In this document: piece by piece, positions 48,401 through 58,549 of the stretch
How positions within the stretch are numbered: the first letter of the stretch is position 1
Layout: the number at the start of each line of letters is the position of its first letter
DNA from: Nocardia jinanensis
GTDB lineage: Bacteria > Actinomycetota > Actinomycetes > Mycobacteriales > Mycobacteriaceae
Assembly (NCBI RefSeq): GCF_014645735.1
Contig: NZ_BMMH01000001.1
Location: 946,305 to 1,010,304 of the forward strand
Direction: 5' to 3'
Length of the DNA: 64,000 nt
Translations under genes and position numbers: made by a program
Notes under the pieces: model-generated
The model's database searches: none
What the model was told of the DNA's origin: nothing
Seen by the model: the letters and a program-made list of their open reading frames with translations, nothing else

Positions 48401-49514
48401 GTCCTCAGGCTCGCAGCAGCAGACCGGACCGACCAGGGTGAATTTACTCGAGCCATCTCGGTAGCAGCACGGAGCCCGGGTGCCGCCAACGGTCGAACGC
48501 ACTCGAGCTCTGCCGGCACGGCAGCGACCGATCAATCCCGCACGAGCAGATAGTGCAACCAAAGCACCGTGGCACGGCCTACCGAGAGAGCATGATCGTT
48601 CCCGGAGTTCCACAACCACGTGACCCCGCGATACGCACGGCTCGCGACCAGCAGAGCCTCGACCCGGCTATCGACCTCCCGAGCGGTATCGAGCGAACGA
48701 ACCGGCAGCGCCAACTGACTCACCCGACGCCGGGGAACCACGTCTCGAACCGCCCACCGAGCGCGACCATGCGCCCACTGCACCCCACGCCTCCATCCGC
48801 CACAACGAGGTGTGCTCATAGAATCCGGATGAAGGCGGCCCAGCACCCGCGAGCACGACGATATCCGGCAGCAGCCCGGCGGTCGGATTGTCACCGATCC
48901 GCCCACCGATCCGTTCGGCTTCGCGGCGCCACCAACTGTCCTCAACAGTGCCGCGTATCGGTGAGCACCGGCGCGCGCAACCAGGAGCCCTCACCCGTCG
49001 AGATCGACCCGCCGACCGACCGTACTTTCAGTACCGGCATGTGGCTCGGTCCACCGTGAGCCATGTATCCGCGGAAGAATCACGGGCTACTGAGCACCCG
49101 CGCGCCGGCCGATCGGACTCTGCCGGGTCGTGATCACATCACAGCCTGGATACAGATGGGATCGGCAGTCCGGGAAGGCCGGACCGGGTCAGGACTGCCG
49201 CTCCTATGAGCACAGAACAGCCTCCCACTCTCTCCGCATCCACCGGTTCGGATTGCCCAGGTATTCCTCGCACACTCGAGTATCCCAGATGATTCCCGAG
49301 TACTTCTCCGATACAGCGTGAGCCCTGCTACGACCGTAAGTTGTTATTGCCCGGCAGATCCCGGCGCGAAGGCTCGACACCTACAGAGCAAGTCACCGAC
49401 ACAAGGGCTACTAGCCGTACGCTCACAGACGATCCGGGCAATCCCCGCATGCACTACGAAAGCGATCGCCGGGGTCGGCCGGACGGACGATCACAAGATC
49501 GGTTGAGTAGATCG
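48401..49514 (-). pseudogene. 1.1-kb decayed interval with gene fragments
   Basis: No intact gene is visible. Minus-strand pieces look coding but do not join. At about 48935-48790 a frame reads EDSWWRREAERIGGRIG and LLPDIVVLAGAGPPSSGFYE. A second frame at about 48816-48532 reads VDSRVEALLVASRAYRGVTW and ends HYLLVRD. A third short piece near 49320-49215 reads GIIWDTRVCEEYLGNPNRWM before a stop. The pieces have biased codons, and the first two could be one frameshifted gene. Family not recognised. Confidence 0.4.
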
Positions 49515-50336
49515 TCAGACTTTCGGATGCCGAACCCTGGTGGCCCGATCCGCACGTACAACCGCCTCGCCGGTATCCATCCCCTTCGATTCGAGTACGC
49601 CCAGAATTGTCTCACGGGCCACAGTCAGCAACTCTTCGTCGAGAGCCTGCTCGTCGAGTGCCTCGAACATGACGAATGGCGCCAATCTCAACAGTCGCTT
49701 CAGAAAGTCTCGGAGAAGATCGCGCTCCTGCAGCCCGGTCAGATCCAGAGTCCTCCAAACTCGGAGGATCGATTTGATCAGATGCGGGCTTCCGCCGAGC
49801 GATGCTCGACGGGCATAGATCTGGTCGAAGGCCGACTCTCCCAGGATCGAGAGGGCAGCGTATGGGTCCGGTTCTGATGAAGAGTGAACGAACTGCGATC
49901 GCCACCAGAGTCTCCCGAACACATGCCGCGTCAGGTCGGTACCGAGTACGCGATCTCCTGGAGGCCTCGGATAACGCCAATGAGCGATATCAGGAAGAAG
50001 CACCAGGGCCAAGAAAGCCCACACATCACCCGCAGCCGCCTCTGCCGGCGCTATTCTCATTTCCCGATGCAGGATGCGTGCCGAACTCAGATCGAAAGTG
50101 ACTTTCTGCGCGGGATCGGGGGCTTCGGGGAACGCCGACTCGCGCGCGAGGTCGACAATCGTCTCTCGCATCCAGCGGAGCCTGTCCTCGCTCACTCGGG
50201 TTCCCCCGGTCGCTACGAAGACAGCAGATTCGTCGCGCGTCTTCCACTCTCGGGAAAGTTCTCCCGCAGCCTGTTCACGATATCGGCCCGCGAGTTCCCT
50301 GGCACGCGAACGCAGGAGCCGCGGATACAACAGCAT
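49515..50336 (-). CDS. Uncharacterised protein, last gene of the Z1/MORC operon (possibly DUF6339-like)
   Basis: It has 273 residues, soluble and helix-rich. Distinctive segments are RILHREMRIAPAEAAAGDVW, FLALVLLPDIAHWRYPRP, RNVFGRLWWR-like TRHVFGRLWWRSQF, and SPHLIKSILRVWRTLD. I recall similar sequences labelled DUF6339 in actinobacterial restriction neighbourhoods, but this was not checked. No catalytic motif is evident. Its ATG overlaps the previous stop by one base (TGATG; a GTG one codon earlier gives a GTGA overlap), so it is translated with the Z1/MORC genes and probably belongs to the system. Confidence 0.65.
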   Translation of the reverse strand: MLLYPRLLRSRARELAGRYREQAAGELSREWKTRDESAVFVATGGTRVSEDRLRWMRETIVDLARESAFPEAPDPAQKVTFDLSSARILHREMRIAPAEAAAGDVWAFLALVLLPDIAHWRYPRPPGDRVLGTDLTRHVFGRLWWRSQFVHSSSEPDPYAALSILGESAFDQIYARRASLGGSPHLIKSILRVWRTLDLTGLQERDLLRDFLKRLLRLAPFVMFEALDEQALDEELLTVARETILGVLESKGMDTGEAVVRADRATRVRHPKV

Positions 50337-51232
50337 CACACAACTCCTTCGAAGACCTTGACTGCGGATTGAAGTTCGGAAGCAAAGACATTCGGTGCCT
50401 GCTCGGCCCGCAATCTGATATCAGCGAGTGAGCGACCGGGGAAGAGCCGCACCAACAGTTCTTGGAGGGTAGCCCCGATGGTCTCGTCGAGATAGTCCGC
50501 AGCACCGTCGAATTCTGGATGCCGAAGAGCATACTCGACCATGATGCGTGCTACATCGGCGTGGATCATCGCCAACGCCATCCGATCTTGCGGAGTCGGT
50601 TTTCCGGCGCGCTGAAGGGCTTCGGTGATCATGGGATATTGCTCGTTCACCAACAGCAGCAGCGAACCCATCGTGGCGGAATCGAGACCGGGTCCGATCT
50701 CGAGATGCCAAGCGGCTGTCTCCGGATAGTTCGTCTTGACGAAGTCCACTATGGCGATGGGGAACTGCGGCGCATCACCTTGAAGTCGAATCTGGGTGCG
50801 GTCGGACCACATCACCGAACCCGCTCGGCGCGGCGCAACAGGGCGATCATGCCCGTGTCGACGTCTGGAGAGCACCAGGACCGTGTCCAGCAGAACAGTG
50901 CCGCCGAGGTGGGAGCCAACCACCGTTCCCGATAATTCGATGACGCCCGACTCGGGGACTACCGCTCGCTGCAACGTACCCCGCAATTTGGACCCGGTTG
51001 AGGTCCAGAGTGCGGCTACCACCAGTTCCGTATCAGGCGCTAGGCCGGATTCCTTGAGTACTCGGGATCGGTCGATCCGTAGCTCGCGACACAGGTTCAA
51101 GTTTGTCTGATAGTCCCAATTCGGGTATGCCTCGGGCAACGGGATCTCGTCGCCATCGATGAGTAAGCACCAGTCGGCGGCCTTTACGCACCCTTCGGAT
51201 GCCGTCCGGTACGGGAGAACACGCTGAGTCAT
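50336..51232 (-). CDS. Uncharacterised protein of the Z1/MORC operon
   Basis: It has 298 residues and no family is recognised. The first 170 residues look beta-rich (CLLIDGDEIPLPEAYPNWDY, TELVVAALWTSTGSKLRGTL, SGTVVGSHLGGTVLLDTVLV, APQFPIAIVDFVKTNYPE). The rest is helical (MALAMIHADVARIMVEYALR, TLQELLVRLFPGRSLADIRL). The alternating hydrophobic strands suggest a structural or DNA-binding subunit rather than an enzyme. The ATG overlaps the MORC-like ATPase stop by one base (TGATG). An in-frame upstream extension has no support. Confidence 0.7.
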   Translation of the reverse strand: MTQRVLPYRTASEGCVKAADWCLLIDGDEIPLPEAYPNWDYQTNLNLCRELRIDRSRVLKESGLAPDTELVVAALWTSTGSKLRGTLQRAVVPESGVIELSGTVVGSHLGGTVLLDTVLVLSRRRHGHDRPVAPRRAGSVMWSDRTQIRLQGDAPQFPIAIVDFVKTNYPETAAWHLEIGPGLDSATMGSLLLLVNEQYPMITEALQRAGKPTPQDRMALAMIHADVARIMVEYALRHPEFDGAADYLDETIGATLQELLVRLFPGRSLADIRLRAEQAPNVFASELQSAVKVFEGVV

Positions 51233-53193
51233 CAGGACCCCACCACCTTTACGGACAGATGGATTTCGGTCATGGTGTCCGGAGCAGGCTTGGCGATAGC
51301 CTTCCACACCGATCCATCGCCGCCCTCGATCACGAAGGTGGGAGTACTGTGCAACTGGCCGGTGGGATCTTCCCATCCCACCAGTCCGGGCATTTCAGCA
51401 CCCGCAGGAGGCTCGGTCTCGACTCCGCTGTCCGTTGCCAACGCAACAGCAATTGTGGCGCTTATGCGCTGCACGCTTGGAATGGGCAATCGGAACTCCT
51501 GAACGACTACCGCGTTCCCCCAGTATTCGTCCAAATAGGCGTCACCGACGTAGTCCACCCGCGGACGACGAACCTTCGGCTTGCGATGAGCCGCCATCTC
51601 GTCCGTCCGAATACCGATCTCCCCACCGCCGACTTCCATTTCTTCCGGCTCCGTCACGGAATCAGGCGGCACCGGCTCTTCGGATCGGAAATCCTCATCT
51701 GCTGCAACCGTGGACCGGCGCCTACGTGGCGGCGCCTTGGTGTCACCTGGACGGGCGTAGTCGGTAGCAGACCCGATGCCCCATGCGCCACCGACCAGGG
51801 GTGCAAGTTTATCGCTGGCCGCCCCCAACGACACGTCCGCGACCTCGACGTCCCCCTTTCCGTGCAAAACCACCGCGGCTTGGATCCGCTCCCTCAGCCT
51901 GGTGAAGGTCGTCTTCACGTGGGAACTGTCGGGATGTTCGAGCGACTGTGGATTCCAGCTGTCGTGAGTCGGCGGTTCGGCCGCCGCGTAGGTCTCGTCC
52001 ATCGACTCGTCGGCTCGGAACGTGCCCGCATACGCGACCACTTCACTCGGCGTATCCGGACCCGGCCAGTAGCAGACCACGAGCTCGGCGGGACGCATGA
52101 GACAGACGTGATGGACTCGCCCCTCGCCGAACCCGGCCATCTCGGCCGCTCGGCTGAGCTCGAACCGTGGCGCCATCGTGTGATCGAGACCGAACCGACC
52201 GAGAAGCTTGGTCCGCCGCCAGTGCAGATCCTCGCCCCCGGACCCCGCCATCTCCGCATACGCACGTGCGAACATTCGCAGAGGCCGGTGCTTCATCGGA
52301 TCCGGGACAGATACTTCTATCCCGTCGTAGGCAACGGTGAACCGCATCGGTGCGATACCGTCACTCCCGGGCAGCATCTTGGGCCATAGCTGCCATGCAA
52401 TAGTTTCTGCGATGTAATCGGCCGCATCGGCGGCCCCCAGCCCCTCCAGATTGGGGTCGATGACGACTACGGTGGTGCCGGTCTCTGTCGGATCGAACGG
52501 CGGAAGGCCCAGCTTCGCGGCCATCGAATCCGCTGCGTCTCCGATAAGAGGTTCGACCACTTCACCGGATATGTCGCCCCACCAGTGTCGTCCCGTGAAC
52601 CGACGCGCCGAGCCTTCTTCTCCGGCATCGAAGCTCTTCCACAGCGACGCTGCCATCAGTCGAGTTTGATACCGGCCTTCGTACCGGCACCGCGTATGCA
52701 CGAGGATAGTTCCGGGATTGGAAACCAGATACAGGATTCCCTTGCCGAAACCGTACGTGCCTCCGCCGAACGCCTGATCGCGCGGTTCGCCGATATTGCG
52801 TAAGAATGCGACGAAGTCACGCCCTTGATCTGTGACGGTATCAGCGCGAGTCGGTCCGCCGAGGCCCTTGGTGCCGCGGTCGGAGATGGACAGGACACGA
52901 ATCGTGGGCTTCTGAAGCGACTCTCGTAGCGGCAGGTACTGCTTTGCCGGCGCTTTCCGGAGTAGATGCTCTCGCCACGCCGGAGCGTGCGCGGCACTGA
53001 CAGTCTGCAGATTGATCCGGTAGTGAACCTGCGCTTCATCCTCGACTCGTGCGTCCCAACTGTTCTGGGCAGATTCACGCACAAGGATCGTCAGGTGGTC
53101 CAGTTCAGGCTTACCGAGCTGATTACGGATACCTTCCGCGGTGCTTGCACCCTCGGGTGGAAACGACTGGGAAAACCACGCGGGCGAGGTCAT
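51232..53193 (-). CDS. MORC-like GHKL ATPase
   Basis: It has 653 residues. The GHKL (Hsp90/MutL-type) ATPase motifs are N-box RESAQNSWDAR (E40, N44, D47), DRGTKG (D105, G107, G110) and the glycine lid GGGTYGFGKG (143-152). The remaining 500 residues are unassigned, with a basic/Pro linker near residues 500-545 (PRRRRSTVAADEDFRSEEPV) and a beta-rich C-terminus. Prokaryotic MORC-like ATPases were described in predicted restriction systems with Z1 helicases and PD-(D/E)XK proteins (Iyer, Abhiman and Aravind); this neighbourhood matches. It overlaps the nuclease gene by four bases (ATGA). Confidence 0.85.
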   Translation of the reverse strand: MTSPAWFSQSFPPEGASTAEGIRNQLGKPELDHLTILVRESAQNSWDARVEDEAQVHYRINLQTVSAAHAPAWREHLLRKAPAKQYLPLRESLQKPTIRVLSISDRGTKGLGGPTRADTVTDQGRDFVAFLRNIGEPRDQAFGGGTYGFGKGILYLVSNPGTILVHTRCRYEGRYQTRLMAASLWKSFDAGEEGSARRFTGRHWWGDISGEVVEPLIGDAADSMAAKLGLPPFDPTETGTTVVVIDPNLEGLGAADAADYIAETIAWQLWPKMLPGSDGIAPMRFTVAYDGIEVSVPDPMKHRPLRMFARAYAEMAGSGGEDLHWRRTKLLGRFGLDHTMAPRFELSRAAEMAGFGEGRVHHVCLMRPAELVVCYWPGPDTPSEVVAYAGTFRADESMDETYAAAEPPTHDSWNPQSLEHPDSSHVKTTFTRLRERIQAAVVLHGKGDVEVADVSLGAASDKLAPLVGGAWGIGSATDYARPGDTKAPPRRRRSTVAADEDFRSEEPVPPDSVTEPEEMEVGGGEIGIRTDEMAAHRKPKVRRPRVDYVGDAYLDEYWGNAVVVQEFRLPIPSVQRISATIAVALATDSGVETEPPAGAEMPGLVGWEDPTGQLHSTPTFVIEGGDGSVWKAIAKPAPDTMTEIHLSVKVVGS

Positions 53194-54206
53194 ACCTGCT
53201 CCTCGAGCATTGCAGCCAGATACCGTTCTATATCGCTGTTCTCCATAGGCTTCGGCGGCTCGACCCCCAGATCGATGGTGTAGTCGACATCACGAACGTT
53301 TGCGGAGGCGCCACTCGCCACGAGGTTTACGCGAGTGAGCTTCGGAAAAGCGATATCGACGTTGTACCAGCGCTCTTCCTCTACGGTGAAACGTACTTGT
53401 TCATAGTGTTCGTTGTCTGCAACGCGGTAGCCGACCGAGCTCAACAATTCGAGAACCGCGGTTTCGTCGTCCGCGAGGTCGAGCACTCGATTGACCAGTT
53501 CGACCAGCCCCGTACCTGAAGCTGCGGCCTGCCTCAGCCGCAACCACACCAACCCCAGAGTCCCGTCCGTCGGCGGCTCGAGCTGCTCGAGGCCGTGCAC
53601 CCGCACCACCCTGCCGCTTCCTTCGACCGAAGTTTTGACTTCCAGAGCCGCGTTGTCCGTCGAAAAGTCGTGTCGGTATCCCTTCGGCCCCAGCCATAGG
53701 TTGTGCGCGCTCCCGCTCTCCTCCAATAGTCGAGCCAGCACGCTGAGTTCACCGAACAGCCCGGAAAGCTGTTGCGGCCCCAGCGGACTCCCCGGGCTCA
53801 GGAAGAGCGCTCGCCAGCGATCGAGGACCAGGTTCAGCTGCTTGACCGGATTCTCCGGGGAACCTTCGACCGCGAACAAGATATCTGCACACAGCATCGT
53901 GAAAATGTCATGGACATCCCTGCGCATGCAGCACAGCGATGCGAAATAATCCCGAGTGTCCCTGTCCTCGAGGACCCTCTTTCGAAGCCGAAGGACCGGA
54001 CCGTCCAGACCTTTCCGCACCCGCTGATAACTATCTGTCGGGATAAGTAGGTGCCGATTCCCCTCATCGTCGACAGCCGCCGCAAGAGGCCTGCGGCCGG
54101 CTGAGACCGGAAGCTCTGCTACTCGAAGTGCGCCGGGCAGCGGGGGTGAGGAGCGCTCCAGTTGCCGCCAGTGTTCGTTCATGACGACAGCGATGGCCCC
54201 CGCCAT
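53190..54206 (-). CDS. PD-(D/E)XK nuclease-like protein (DUF4420 type)
   Basis: It has 338 residues. The predicted restriction-endonuclease fold has Glu153 in LSGLFGELSVLARL, Asp180 in GYRHDFST and Glu189-x-Lys191 in NAALEVKTSVEG, followed by the VVRVHGLEQLEPP segment typical of DUF4420. It is the likely DNA-cutting subunit. The ATG overlaps the Z1 stop by one base (TAATG); a Met at residue 9 (NEHWRQLERSS) is an alternative start. Confidence 0.85.
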   Translation of the reverse strand: MAGAIAVVMNEHWRQLERSSPPLPGALRVAELPVSAGRRPLAAAVDDEGNRHLLIPTDSYQRVRKGLDGPVLRLRKRVLEDRDTRDYFASLCCMRRDVHDIFTMLCADILFAVEGSPENPVKQLNLVLDRWRALFLSPGSPLGPQQLSGLFGELSVLARLLEESGSAHNLWLGPKGYRHDFSTDNAALEVKTSVEGSGRVVRVHGLEQLEPPTDGTLGLVWLRLRQAAASGTGLVELVNRVLDLADDETAVLELLSSVGYRVADNEHYEQVRFTVEEERWYNVDIAFPKLTRVNLVASGASANVRDVDYTIDLGVEPPKPMENSDIERYLAAMLEEQV

Positions 54207-56776
54207 TACAAGCCCTCGGCTTCCAGAGGGCTGAAGTCCTCCTCCTCGATCTCGATCCCGGAAAGATCGGCCGAAACGTAGGAGGACTCCCAGGCTACGG
54301 TGCTGTCGTCGTCCTTCGGACGCGGGAAGACCAGACCGACGCCTATCACGTGTTCTGGAGCATCGATCGCATGACGTCCGGCCTTCGCCGGTACGGGTTC
54401 GGATTTCCTGTCGATCGGATAGAGCACAAGCAGTCCGACGTCCGGCAACAGCCGGCTGCGGACATCGAAGATCTCCTTCTCGGTCTTCTTTCCTGTCGCG
54501 TCGTCCAGGTCTATCGCTGCATCCCGGCGGCTCATCAAGGTCTTGATATCGGCGTAGTCGGCCTGCGGGGCTCCCAAACGAGAGCGGATGATAGTCCCGA
54601 CGGCTATTCCAGGACTGAATTCGAACAGGTCCGTAGCTTCCGCTGGAGAATTACCGACGATGGCGATATTCCACCGCCGTAGTGCGCCAGCATTTCGTAT
54701 GCGTTTCTCAATGTAGTCGGACATCAGGCCGGCATCGCACTCCTGCGAATTCGAATGGAATTCGTACTTTGCGAGGAAATCGAGGACCAGATCACTGGGG
54801 ACATTACGTATAAGGCGCCGACCGTCAGAGAGGCCGTCATCGGGCTGACCGTCCCGGAGCGCAGACGTCACGAGCGCACGTGCCGCTTCCTGGTTCCGCA
54901 GCAGGCACGAGGAGTCGGTCCGGAAATATCGGGTTTGGATACGCAGGCCGCCGTACGAGGACGCCGCCTTCACCGCGTCCTTCATCTTCGCCGCAGCAGT
55001 CACGCGCAGCGCAGGATGCGTCCGCAGCCGAACGGCGAACTGCATCGGATTCTTACCCTCGGTCATATAGACATCGATATCCTTGCGCATTTCCGTCTCC
55101 ACGGTGGCAAGGTGACGAAACCATTCTTCGAGCTCGGCGGTCATCCAGATACGCGGCAGGTCTGCATAACCGTTGCGGTAGCCGAACCAGCGACCCATTT
55201 GCAGCAATGTGTCATATGTCGAGACCGACCGCACAAAATAGCTCACCGAGAGGCCCTCCAGGGTCAGCCCCCGCGACAAAGTATTACCGCCCACAGCAAT
55301 AGCAACAACGGGGCCACTCTCGTAGTCGAGTCGATCCGTACTTTGCGAGTTGTCCATGACCACTCGACAGTCTTTCAATACGCCCGGAAGGTATTCGAAC
55401 AAATCGTCGAATTCGACAGGGGTCTCGCAGAATGCTTCCGAGGGCACCCGAGTCGCCTCACTCCGCCAGAGCGCCTCCAACTCTTCGCGCAACTCGGCGT
55501 CGCCCAGACCCTGCATCGTCCTGGAGCGGAGTGCTTTCAGCGGAGGTTCGAAGCCGTTGTGCACGGCGGTCCGCACACTCGTATGAATCAACATGGTGCA
55601 GTGCGGATTTCCGGCACGGCGTACACGGCGCGCGGCCGTGGACAGCCAGAAGTAGAGCACCGCACGTCGAAGGGTTTCGGTGACCGCCGGAAGGAATCCG
55701 TCTGCCTCTGCTTTGGTCTTCGGCCGAACCAGACCCACATCGGAGTCCGGCACCGTGCGAATCATGTCGTATCCGTCATCGACCTCGTTGGGATCTTCGC
55801 CATCGAGGGCGTAGCGCCCGAAGAGCACTTCGGTGCCGAAGTGTCCATGCGGTTTGGGCAGATTGACGATGAAATGCTTCGGATACAGATCTTCGGCAGC
55901 CGGATCGATCAGCAGGTTGGCGAAGGGCGAGGCCGTATAGCCCACATAGGCCGATTTCGGGAGAGTGTCCAGAATCTGCCTGATCAAGGGATTGATGGAG
56001 GTGGTGGCGACCGTAGCCTGGTCGGCTTCGTCGTCGATGATCAGGGCTGGGCAGTCGGCCAGATAGTCCGAGGCATCATCCAGCCACTTGACCAACTTTC
56101 GCAAGACGGTTGCATTCTTCTTGACGACACACAGAACATGGGTCTTGTTCGACTTTCCGAAGAAACTGGCAGGGTTGGCCGTAGGTCGGAAGTCGTGGTC
56201 GAGATCGGTGATCTGTGACCAGAGACTGCGATTCGGCTTGATCAATTGATCTATGAGACGAGCTTGCGTCTGACGCCGCAACCCGTTGTGAACACCTGCA
56301 AGCACGATGAAGAGTTTGTATCCACGGTCGGCAGCCTTCGCCATGACGGCTGTGAAGTTCGTTGTCTTTCCGGATTGGACATAGCCTACGACGAGGCCGC
56401 GGGTGGAGAAGCTCCGTTCCCGAGGGTGTCGCAGCAGGGAAACGATCCGAGTCGAAGATGCGTCGAGGCTGTCGATCGCCGGATCCTGGGGCCAACCCTG
56501 GCGAGTCAAACCATCAGTTATGGCGGGCCACAGCCGGTCCTCGGAATGCGGCCCGGTGTACCAGGTCTCGTAGTTGTCGATGACAACTGAGCGCGGCTCC
56601 TGCATGTCCTTGATCTGGATCATGTCGCGGTCATAGCGGTCCTGGATCCGCCGGATTATCTCGGCCGGTGCGAAGAGCTTCAGCTTCTTGATCGCCTCAG
56701 CGGGAGTGTCCTGGTTCAAGTACGACTTGAAGGCCTCGTACTGATCCTCGAACTGGTGATCGATCAACTGACTCAT
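54206..56776 (-). CDS. Z1-domain superfamily II helicase-like ATPase
   Basis: It has 856 residues. Helicase motifs: Walker A GYVQSGKTTN (131-140), motif II IIDDEAD (246-252), motif III GYTASPFANLL (279-289). The Z1 domain carries NTLSRGLTLEGL and QMGRWFGYR (526-534), the motif VI equivalent. It probably translocates or remodels DNA for the nuclease. ATG 56776 has GGGAG five bases upstream; TTG 56779 is less likely. First gene of a five-gene run in which every junction is an overlap, so the products are probably made in step. Confidence 0.9.
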   Translation of the reverse strand: MSQLIDHQFEDQYEAFKSYLNQDTPAEAIKKLKLFAPAEIIRRIQDRYDRDMIQIKDMQEPRSVVIDNYETWYTGPHSEDRLWPAITDGLTRQGWPQDPAIDSLDASSTRIVSLLRHPRERSFSTRGLVVGYVQSGKTTNFTAVMAKAADRGYKLFIVLAGVHNGLRRQTQARLIDQLIKPNRSLWSQITDLDHDFRPTANPASFFGKSNKTHVLCVVKKNATVLRKLVKWLDDASDYLADCPALIIDDEADQATVATTSINPLIRQILDTLPKSAYVGYTASPFANLLIDPAAEDLYPKHFIVNLPKPHGHFGTEVLFGRYALDGEDPNEVDDGYDMIRTVPDSDVGLVRPKTKAEADGFLPAVTETLRRAVLYFWLSTAARRVRRAGNPHCTMLIHTSVRTAVHNGFEPPLKALRSRTMQGLGDAELREELEALWRSEATRVPSEAFCETPVEFDDLFEYLPGVLKDCRVVMDNSQSTDRLDYESGPVVAIAVGGNTLSRGLTLEGLSVSYFVRSVSTYDTLLQMGRWFGYRNGYADLPRIWMTAELEEWFRHLATVETEMRKDIDVYMTEGKNPMQFAVRLRTHPALRVTAAAKMKDAVKAASSYGGLRIQTRYFRTDSSCLLRNQEAARALVTSALRDGQPDDGLSDGRRLIRNVPSDLVLDFLAKYEFHSNSQECDAGLMSDYIEKRIRNAGALRRWNIAIVGNSPAEATDLFEFSPGIAVGTIIRSRLGAPQADYADIKTLMSRRDAAIDLDDATGKKTEKEIFDVRSRLLPDVGLLVLYPIDRKSEPVPAKAGRHAIDAPEHVIGVGLVFPRPKDDDSTVAWESSYVSADLSGIEIEEEDFSPLEAEGL

Positions 56777-57320
56777 CAATACTCCCTGTCATCCCCTGCT
56801 CACTCACGGACTGTGACCGACAGATCCGTGGTAGGTCGAACACTAGGCCGTCATGGTGGCTTTCGCGATTGATTCGAACGATCCCCGCAGCTATCGAATC
56901 CCGCAGAGCTGAACGGATATCGAGCGACTGCATGCATCCTGGAGCGCTGGGCGCGAAGTGACAAGACCAGATGGACGATCGTGTGGCAGGGTCGAACATG
57001 CACTCACTGCGACCTCGAGTCGGGTTCGGTAGGACCCATCGCGGTCCAGGTACCTGAATATCCACTGCGAGGGTCGCTCGTTACAGGGCCCGTTCTGTCT
57101 TGACTAGGTGCGCTCCGACGCGATATCGAAGGCCGCCCCCATCACAGCCCCTGGCCGAGCCCGGCTCGTCGGTAGCCTGGCCTGCTGTGACCGAGCGTCG
57201 ACACATCACGATCCTGCGGCTCGATCCAGTCGCGGCATACTTCACCGAGCAGGCGAGTACACGATGCCGGCTCCAGGGCGAGACGACTCGGAGTCGGAGA
57301 AATGCAGAAGGAGAGTCGAA
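56777..57320. other. Interval between methyltransferase and Z1 genes
   Basis: About 540 bases with no convincing gene on either strand. A 46-codon plus-strand frame from GTG 57187 (TERRHITILRLDPVAAYFTE) runs against the operon and is not accepted. No Vsr endonuclease or AIPR gene, sometimes found at this position in related systems, is visible. The Z1 operon promoter should lie here. Confidence 0.5.
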
Positions 57321-58511
57321 CTAGGGAAAGAGAGCCGATTGGTAGCTGAGTTCCTGCTCGTTACGTTCCGAAGTTGCCGCTTCGGTAGCGTCTACCGCAG
57401 AGCACAGCCGTTCACGGAGTTCGACCAAGACGCTGGGCACTTCGCCCTCCCCTGCCGGCACCTGGGCCCACCGCAGCCCGAATACCTCATCCGCTTGTTC
57501 GCGGGTGACCTGACACCCGAGTGCAGCAGAGAGGACGTGGAGCCCGAAGAGCGGCGGCACTGCGTTCCCGATTTGCTGTGCGACGGCGCCACCGCTCCAG
57601 GGGAAGTCTGTTGGAAAGCTCTGCAGTCTGCCTGCTTCCCAGTCCTGAAACCTGTCGCTACCCCCGTCGGTCACAACCTTGTTGCGGGAGATCTTGCCGG
57701 TTACCGTGGCAGACGGTTGGTCCGCGTTGCGGACACCACGCAGTTTGGGGTCCCCGCCAGTTCCATAGTTCGAGATGACCTCGAACGGTCTCGGGCGATG
57801 TGGAAGGGCATCGGCCATAGTCTTCCATCTGGGCAGCCGCCAGTCGTCGGCGGGCCGCAATCCCGCTTTTCGGTAGCTCCGGTGCGTCGGTCGTGGAATT
57901 GCCCGTGGTCCATCGAGAGAAGCGATGAGAACCGCCCGCCGACGAGTCTGTGGTACTCCGTACATTTCGGTATGTAGCACGCGGGTCACCACCTGATATT
58001 GCATTTTGTCGCGCAGTACCTCAGCCATTGCCTCCCACACCGGAAGCACTGCGGGGACCTGCTCGAGAACGATATTCCGAAACGGGCGCCCGAGCGCGGC
58101 TGCCTCGAGTGCCCAACGCAGTGGCTCCAGGACCAGGCCGGTGCGCTCGTCGTCCAGCTTCGCCAAATCCCGTTGTACCGGATTGCCGGCAGCCATGGCA
58201 GCGATGAACCCCAGCACTGTGTCCAGAGCCGACCGACCGGCACCGTTGCCGGCGACAGTGAAGGTCTGGCAGGGCGGCCCGCCGGTCAGCATCGTAGCGG
58301 CGGGAAAAGATTCCGGGCCCAGGTCACGTACATCGTGGCGCTCGAAATTGAACCCTGCCGCCTCTCGGGTGCGGCAGGCGTCGGCGTCCCATTCCAAGCC
58401 GTACACCTCGCGACCCAGCCATCGCGCAGCGACATCGAGGCCACCGGGCCCTGCGAACAGGTCGACGGTATCGGCATACTCTTCGGTGGTGGGCTGACGA
58501 TCGGCAAACAC
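57321..58511 (-). CDS. dcm: DNA (cytosine-5) methyltransferase
   Basis: It has 396 residues with all main C5-MTase motifs: I VDLFAGPGGLD (17-27), IV GGPPCQTF with the catalytic cysteine at 81, VI LEQVP (catalytic Glu150, Gln instead of the common Asn), VIII QTRRRAVLIAS, IX QPSATVTGKI, X QQIGNAVPP. The target-recognition region between VIII and IX is short (about 60 residues). Start GTG 58511 or TTG 58514; the ribosome site is weak. It begins 38 bases after the altered methyltransferase gene. It presumably protects host DNA from the linked Z1/MORC/nuclease complex. Confidence 0.92.
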   Translation of the reverse strand: MFADRQPTTEEYADTVDLFAGPGGLDVAARWLGREVYGLEWDADACRTREAAGFNFERHDVRDLGPESFPAATMLTGGPPCQTFTVAGNGAGRSALDTVLGFIAAMAAGNPVQRDLAKLDDERTGLVLEPLRWALEAAALGRPFRNIVLEQVPAVLPVWEAMAEVLRDKMQYQVVTRVLHTEMYGVPQTRRRAVLIASLDGPRAIPRPTHRSYRKAGLRPADDWRLPRWKTMADALPHRPRPFEVISNYGTGGDPKLRGVRNADQPSATVTGKISRNKVVTDGGSDRFQDWEAGRLQSFPTDFPWSGGAVAQQIGNAVPPLFGLHVLSAALGCQVTREQADEVFGLRWAQVPAGEGEVPSVLVELRERLCSAVDATEAATSERNEQELSYQSALFP

Positions 58512-58549
58512 CAACGGAGCATAGCCGGCGCGAGACCAGGTCGAAGACC

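Noticed and set aside
57187..57324. Short plus-strand open frame beginning TERRHITILRLDPV upstream of the Z1 operon
   Set aside because: No ribosome site or recognised family, and it runs against the operon in its probable promoter region.
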